In this document: positions 57,463 through 64,000 of the stretch, in pieces
Numbering within the stretch: the stretch's first letter is position 1
How the letters are laid out: the number at the start of each line of letters is the position of its first letter
NCBI GenBank assembly: GCA_002205965.3
Contig: NADL03000002.1
Location: forward strand, 1,364,001-1,428,000
From: Kappaphycus alvarezii
Taxonomy: Eukaryota > Rhodophyta > Florideophyceae > Gigartinales > Solieriaceae
Reading direction: 5' to 3'
Length of the DNA: 64,000 nt
Notes under the pieces: model-generated
What the model saw: only the letters and a program-made list of their open reading frames with translations
Databases searched by the model: none
What the model was told of the DNA's origin: nothing
Translations under genes and position numbers: made by a program

Positions 57463-60400
57463 CATGGCGGATCCCTCTTCATCCACGACCCCTGCCTCTT
57501 CTTCATCAAATGAGCGAAAGCTATTCATGAAGAGTGTTACACCCGAGCAGCTATCTGCTTAACTAATGCTCAGAAAGGGTTGATCACGTCTATTCGTTCG
57601 TTGAAGGAGACGGATCTCGTCGGAGTGCAGTTGATGCAAACTAATGCAGAGATGTTCCCACCATCCGTTCTTTTCTCTAAGGACATCTGCCATCTCCCTG
57701 CAATTCATGGCGAACTTCGCAACTTCTTGGATTCCCCGTGGAGCTAATATGACACAACACTCATCCCATCGAGTATCATGACCCTGGCTACGAATCTATA
57801 TGAAGATGCTGAAGACCGAGCTGCTGCCACCGAGATAGCTAAGTCGATCGTTGCAGCCAGGAGGCGTGGTCGCCCTGACCTCGTCAATGCTCCAACAGTC
57901 CTTCTCCTTTATCGGCTAGCGCTACAGTGCCACCGGCAGGAGTTGTCGCCGAAAAAGTAGCCATAATGTTGCCATGAGGCTGAGGGATAACGAGAGGAAA
58001 TTTTCAGGGGACCTCGGTGAGAGCTGGTTAGAGTTCGTTGATGAATACTCTCAGATTGCACGCTATTACAGCTTGACTCCGCAGCAGAAAACTCCAATAC
58101 CTCCACAAACCTTGCGAGGAGATGCAAAAAGATACTACCTTGACAAAGTGGATGGTTACGCTACGGGTTATCAGCAGGCTGTTGACATGATCGGGAACGA
58201 GTACAACTCTCCAGTACGCCAGACTAGAGTGAAGAACTACCTCAATTCCCTCCGAATGAGTCCTTTGTGGCAAAGGGTGATGAGTTGAGCGCGGCACTAT
58301 CTAAAGTTTAAAGGTGATAACTAAGTTCTCGCGCAAGCACCGCGCTCCCATCAAGGCGACGCTCACAAAATTGAGTTCCTTCGCAACGCGGTGGTCGGGT
58401 ATGGCTGGTCTCATGAGCCCTTGAGTAGGATCGCGACGCATTCCCTAACGTTCCAAATGCTCTTTAGCGAGCTTGAGGCAGCCCTACAGCTTCACAAGGA
58501 GGCACAAGCTGGCGGTTCTACGGACAAAGCTTCAGGAGCATCCACAGACCCCCTAAAGACTCCTTCGTGTTCTATCAGGACAGGACGGTATGGGAAACCC
58601 TTCAAAGGCGATATGGCACTAAGGTAATGTCGAGTGGTATAAAGAGGCTAAGAAGGCCCGATTTGACCCTCTTAGCGTTCAGGGATGCTTCAATTGCGAC
58701 GATCCCAATCACCGCCTGAAGGACTGCCCTAAACCTTTGAACGTCGCCCGCGCTGCGTCCCGAAAGATGCAATACTACGCGAAGAAGGAATCAATGAAGG
58801 GATCTGCTGTACACCATGTGCTTGCGGAGCTGTTACGCAGCTGGACATCGGCCAAGAGGAGAATGAGGTTATGATGGAGTATACTGAAGAGTAACAGATG
58901 CAGATATGTTTGAGCAGATCTTGTCGACGCAGAGTACTGAAGACGACCATAACAGAGATGAGCATGAGGACTCAACGGAGAGGAAGCTAAGGTTTACGCC
59001 ATGACTGCGGACATCGTTTATGACTCTGAAGGAGACTTTGAAGGCGCCTGCGTGGATACTGCGGCGGCAAAGACAGTCATAGGGTTGCCACAAGCACGTT
59101 CTACTGCGAAGCGCAAGGTGTACCCTTAAGGATAGATCGATCCTCCGCCATGTGCAATTTCCGCTTCGGTGCCCAACGACAGAGGAGCCTAGGTTCCCTT
59201 GAGGTCCGAGTACCAATAATGAGAGACTTACATTCCTGTACGCCCGGAAGTCGTTGAAATCAATGTCCCTTTTTCTGCTTGGTTTGGACGTTATGAGAAA
59301 TACGCAATGTTGGTGGACACAGGCAACCTTGAGATATACTCGAAAGCTGATGGATGGAAGATACCGCTCCAACGGAAAAGGGACACCTATACTACGTCTG
59401 GAACTACTCCGTCATGTTCACGACGTCGGAGCTGCGAAAATTCATAAGCATTTCTTCCACCCAGCGCTGACCGTATTCAAAAGCTCCTGAAGCGTGCTGA
59501 CCCGGATAAGGTTCCCCATAGTCCTCCACGATCTGGAAAGAATCAACGCCACATGCGACATTTGTCAACGGCATGGATCTGCTCCCCATAGGTTCAAAGT
59601 CTCTCTGCCCTCCGGGATATTGTTTTTAACAGGGAACTCTGTCTTGATACCATGAACCTTGAGGGGTAACGTCCTGCATGTGGTTGACCGGGATACCAAG
59701 TTCAACGCCGCAGCATTCCTTTCTGACGAGAGTAGCGAAGGGATCTGGGAGACGCTCTGCAACGTCTGGATTCGGGTTTATGTCGGATATCCTGATGTCT
59801 TCTCCTGTGATAGGGGGCCTCAATTTCGGTCATCAAAATGGAAGTCGCTTGTGAAGCTTGTGGGAGAGAATTGAAACTCTCCAGGGTTGAGAGCCATAAT
59901 TCCCTTAACATTGGGGAAAGATACCATCACTTCCTCCGCCAGATATACACGAAGATAAGAGAGGAAAGGCCCGGTTGACAAAACCCAGGTGCTTTCGTGT
60001 GCCGTTAAGGCAATCAACGATACAGCAGGACAAGCGGATTGGTACCCCCTTTCTCTTTGGTGTTCTCCCCCGTATCCCGCTGCTTCCTTCGGACCTTCCT
60101 TCACATGGTCCAGCGAATGAATGTAGGACTCTGCTCGGAAGGAGGCTTCACGCTTGTGTCTAAGTCTCGCCTGAGGAAAGCTCTTCGAAGTGCACCGCCG
60201 TCTGGACTGTCAACCTTCTCCATCTCTCAATAGATGACGAAGTTCTCGTGTACCGGGAGAATAAGCTCAAACGTGGGTCAGGAAAGTGTTTGGGCCATAG
60301 AGTTCTCGATATCAACGGGAGCATATGTGTCGAAATTAGTGGTGTACAAACCTTCTTCTCTGTCGACAAGGTCAAGCTCTACAATAGACCACTCCTGAGG

Positions 60401-62190
60401 AAACAGCTCCAGACGACGCTTCCAAGTGATCCAGACCACGATAGGAGGGATAAGAATGATGAACCCGAGGCTGGTGTGGATCCCTTGGAGATGATCCAGC
60501 GAGACGAGCTTCCAATTGAAGAGGTTGACGGCAATGATGAAAGCAACTTTAACGGCGGCATACATCCCTTGAGGAAAAATCAACGGTGCAGAGGTACCTG
60601 GACATTTCCGCTTCCACGGACGATCCTCGAAGAACTAGGACCCCATAGACGCCTTTTTAGATGTTAATATCACCGAAGTCTTGAAAGATGGGGATCCACG
60701 GAGAGAGAGAGGAGTTCGTGTCTGCAAAGCGAAAGGAGATCAGCGGGATAGCCAAACGGGGTATGGGTCGTCAAGAAGAGGTCAGAATTACCGAAAGACG
60801 CCAACGTATAAGCGGAAGATTTGTCCTTTCTTATAAGAACGCAGGGTCTGCCAATCCTCTGGCAAAGGCTAGATATGTCGCTCAGGGGTTTAAGGATCGG
60901 GACAAAGAGCTTCTCGTCCACAACATATACACGCTGAGGCAAAGCTCTACCCGGTTAGTGGTATCTGTTGCGGCTATTAAAGGGTTCCGTATATTCTCCC
61001 AAACATAACGCAGGCCTATCTCCAGAGTGACGAGGAGATGACGCGCAACCTCTACCTTGTCCCCATCCGAAGATCGAGCCCTCTTAGGAGTTGACGATGA
61101 TTCTGTGCTACAGCTGGTCCGCCCCCTACGGGTTGCCGATGTGGGTGACTACTGGTCGACAACTATATGCAGGCATGCGCTGACTGACTTGAAGCTGACC
61201 CCACTTGTCGGAGACCCGTCGTTTTATTTCAAACCAAACGAAGAGACCTTGACGGTGTCGCGGCCATTTACGTTGACGATGAAGCACTCGCGGGAACGAT
61301 GCCATGCAGGAGGCCACTGAGCTTACGGCAAAAAGTTCGAAAGCAAGCCAAGGGTTTGGGATAACTTCAGTTCTTCGGACAAATCTCTCAACATTGGCCA
61401 GAAGTTCCTTCTCGATTGATCAAAAGGCGTATATTGACGGTATTTCACTGCTCTCGGAGGACTGTTCTTTCTCCGAATTCAGATCTCATCGTGCAATTTT
61501 TGCCTGGATGGGACTGACCAGGCCGAACTTTGCTTAGCTATCAACAGGAGTGCTCAGGTCACGCAAGAGATCTTCGGTTCCGATAAAGTGAAGGAGCTCA
61601 ACGCATGGATCAAGTATGTGAAGAAACGCCAGGGCGTTTCCTTCGATATAAATCAATGGACCCGAATAGCATGAGTCTTGATTTATTTGCAGATGCTTCC
61701 TTCGGAAACAACTACGACTTAAGTTCTCAGCTTGGCTTCGTGGTATTGCTTCGTGATAAGAACGGGGTTGCACATATTCTAGACTATTCAAGCAAGAAGA
61801 GCAAAAGGGTGGTCCGATCAATCTGAGGCGGGGGGGCGTATGCGCTGGCCGATGCCTATGATCGGGCGTTTATGCTGAAAGCAGATCTAAGTTGATGTTC
61901 AAGAGGTCCATTCCTCTCAGATGTTTACAGACTCATTGCAGTTGTTCCATGTAATTACCAAGGGGTCGTCCACAACCGAACGTCGACTAATGATTGACAT
62001 CGCTGCCACTCGAGAAGCTTATAATTGCGGAGATATAAGCAATGTAGGTTTCGTTTTATCTGAGCACAATGTAGCCGATAGCCTTACTAAGGGTCGGTGC
62101 AATGGTTTGCTCGCACGAGTGATGGATACTGGAATTTGTGAAGTGCCTGTTCAACAGTGGATAGTGCGGACGATCACAAACTCTGAATAG
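57463..62190 (+). pseudogene. Copia gag-pol, frameshifted
   Basis: In order: gag start MADPSSSTTPASSSS at 57463; UBN2-like gag (57974-58288, LGESWLEFVDEYSQIARYY); a canonical zinc knuckle CFNCDDPNHRLKDC at 58686; a protease-like CVDTAAAKTVIG at 59050-59085; an integrase zinc part and core with VVDRDTKFNAAAFL, WIRVYVGYPDVFSCDRG (59659-59874); reverse transcriptase (NPLAKARYVAQGFKDRD at about 60850, then AIYVDDEALAG with YVDD at 61269-61280); RNase H (LFADASFGNNYDLSSQLG at 61680; VLSEHNVADSLTKG near 62070). The encoded proteins would make a virus-like particle and integrate the cDNA. Numerous frame changes and stops, so non-autonomous as read. Confidence 0.88.
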
Positions 62191-62202
62191 AAGTCCTGGG
62201 AG

Positions 62203-62479
62203 TGTGGTTTTCTGGACCTATTTCATTGGTCCATAGTCAGGGCGTGGGTCGCTGTTGGCGCCCATTGTTTAGTTTGTGTCCGTTTAGTATTTGTGACCGG
62301 TGCTCTGCACAGCGGCCGCCTCTCCCTTCTCATCATCGCAGAGGGTTCTAGTCTGCAGATCTACTCGCAACTAAGCTCGGTCGTCGAGCTCTGCGCGTTT
62401 ATCTTTGTCGATCCGGACGCAGGATCGTGAACCTTTGCGAAGTAAACCTCCCTTCGTTGTTTGACGCGTTCACACCACA
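62203..62479 (+). repeat. Right LTR of Copia element
   Basis: 277 bp, TG...CA, partner of 56059-56340. It is preceded by AAGTCCTGGGAG, a weak polypurine-like tract. Flanking 5-mers are ATTCT (left) and GTCCT (right), so a target duplication is not clearly preserved. Confidence 0.95.
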
Positions 62480-62512
62480 GTCCTGTACTGTATAGTGCGG
62501 ACTTGTCAACAA

Positions 62513-63255
62513 GAAGAAGAAGAAGTTTAATGCGTTCAGTATCTACTGGGGACTGCGCACGTCCTAACTATACGGTTAAGATCTAACCGGGTGTACTTCG
62601 TCGTCCATGCGCATCGGGGCTCGCGACAGGATAGCTTCAGCGATGGATGACCAAAGGGTGCAACTCAGTCGCTGGTAGATACGGCGGCGGATAACGCCAA
62701 CTGTCGAGTGACACTTGGACGCGATCCGTGGAACTAACTCCTCGATAAATGCAATAGTTCCTGGGGAAGGGGCACCTAGGGAATCAAACGCCAGTGGTCG
62801 AAATGTGAAGTTCGGCGTGTAAGGCGCAGAAGATGGGCCAGTTGAGGGAGCGGGGAGGCGTCGGGCGATGTTGCGTTCCAGGGTTGTGACCTTATCGCGG
62901 GCCGCCAGTTCAGCAGCGCCTCCGGCGACCTGGGTCGCCTTGGTGCGAACTGCGGCCTTAAACGGTGAGACGACAGTGATGTCACAGGCAATGGGGCGCA
63001 ACGTTGTGCCTTCCGGGGTTGGGGGCGGTTGTACCAGGATATCGGCGGGCCGGAGCTCAGTGCCCGGACGAGGAACGGAACCTCGTGCCGAGTATCCAGA
63101 CCCGCGGCGCGGGTAACGTGTGTCGCTATCGCATTACAGAGCGAGTTATGGCGGTGACGACGGCCGAAACCAGGGCAGCAGAGGTCGGCGGCGTGATCCC
63201 GAGGGTGTCCAAGGGGTGGTCACAGTGGTGGCAGTTGAGAACAATAAAGCGTCAC
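62513..63255 (-). mobile_element. RLE-type LINE 3' end with zinc motif, endonuclease and (CTT)n tail
   Basis: Minus strand. From about 63250: CHHC...DHAADLCC and RRHRHN (zinc motif, frame-broken), then ELRPADILVQ and CDITVVSPFK (the RPADIL...DITVVSP core of restriction-like endonucleases), a coiled helix, FRPLAFDSLGAPS and RRIYQRLSCTLWSSIAEAILSRAP, ending at 62576. Then a short 3' UTR and (CTT)4-5 at about 62525-62513. This is the best-preserved copy of the family's C-terminus here. It lies immediately after the Copia right LTR. Confidence 0.8.
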
Positions 63256-64000
63256 TCTTCCTTCTTAAAATAACCCAAAAAACCCTAATTAAAAATCCTA
63301 TCTGACGATTGCTTGCCATTTTACTATTCTCGCGATCAGCATACCTTCTGGTCGACAAAATCTGCCATTGGGCACAGCACAATTATTGCGATGGATCAGC
63401 ACATTGGCTGCCCACCAGCTGCCCCATCTCGTAAGACGTTTCCCTTGGCATCCCTGCTTTTCCGAAGCTCATCTACTTCTATGCTTCCACGCATCTGTCT
63501 TGCACTGAGGAGGCAACCAGGAAGGTTGATCCTTGCTTCGACGTTCTCCGAGCTTCTTGTTCCTGCTCGGAGCCGAGATTTTCAATTGCTCCTCACGCCT
63601 CTCCGACATTGAGCCTCCTGGACAACTGTGGTAGACTTTTCGCAGTAGCCAACAAGTGTGCTACACCGACAAAGCAGCGTGAGTACACCAAATTCAAACC
63701 CCATCGGACGCATTGATGTGCAAAATCTGAACTGGCAGTCTGGGTTCGGTGTACAGTCCTTAGTTTGCATGCGACGCATCCAATACCACGCAGCATGGTC
63801 CGCTTCCGATCTTTTCATCCTTCCGAACACCTCTCATTCACCGAGATATGCTATGCTACCATTGAGACAGTTGCGGAAAATGCTCTTTAGTCCATCTGAA
63901 AACTGACGCCCAACCATTGCAGACCTCTGCTGATTGCCACCTGCAGTACATGAGTAGCATACCCGTGAAAAGCGCGATAACCTTTCAACTAGCGACCTTG
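63256..64000. other. Window end, no gene recognised
   Basis: Plus and minus short frames overlap at 63313-63906 without family features. The LINE may extend further upstream on the minus strand but no reverse transcriptase block is visible. Confidence 0.4.

Overview
The window is nuclear DNA of a eukaryote, not a bacterium. Its conserved genes are interrupted by GT-AG introns, it carries spliceosomal genes, and most of it consists of decayed eukaryotic transposons (Copia, non-LTR, Harbinger, Tigger/pogo, Tc1). The moderate gene compactness, short introns and the mix of Copia elements with restriction-like-endonuclease LINEs fit a red alga best. That is inference only; an oomycete, diatom or other protist is not excluded.

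Layout. 0-10 kb: a decayed accessory ORF, a Harbinger element with recognisable inverted ends (about 2269-4973), a fragment of a LINE 3' end, and a decayed Copia polyprotein on the minus strand (about 6430-9664). 10-25 kb is the gene island: an ABCB6/HMT1-like half ABC transporter (+), an RMI1/TDRD3-like OB-fold protein (-), SmG/SNRPG (-), BUD13 pieces (+), an AAAP amino-acid transporter (-) and a SAPS-domain PP6/Sit4 regulatory subunit (-). SmG and BUD13 are head to head and share about 390 bp of upstream DNA. 25-34.8 kb has almost no genes and is rich in (TACTG)n pentamer arrays. 34.8-47.4 kb: a Tc1/mariner relic, a Tigger/pogo-like element with inverted ends, a LINE inserted inside another copy of its own family (both target duplications are visible), a LINE endonuclease ORF, and an inverted pair of another LINE. 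47.6-51.8 kb: a minus-strand Copia. 56.06-62.48 kb: a Copia with both LTRs. 62.5-63.25 kb: another LINE 3' end.

Almost every conserved cellular gene here changes reading frame, sometimes in homopolymers and in places where no intron fits. The cellular genes may therefore be intact in the organism and broken by residual assembly indels, or some may be young pseudogenes. I found no rRNA, tRNA or CRISPR, and no convincing unknown multi-gene system. The most notable structures are the nested LINE pair and the dispersed TACTG/CAGTA pentamer family.
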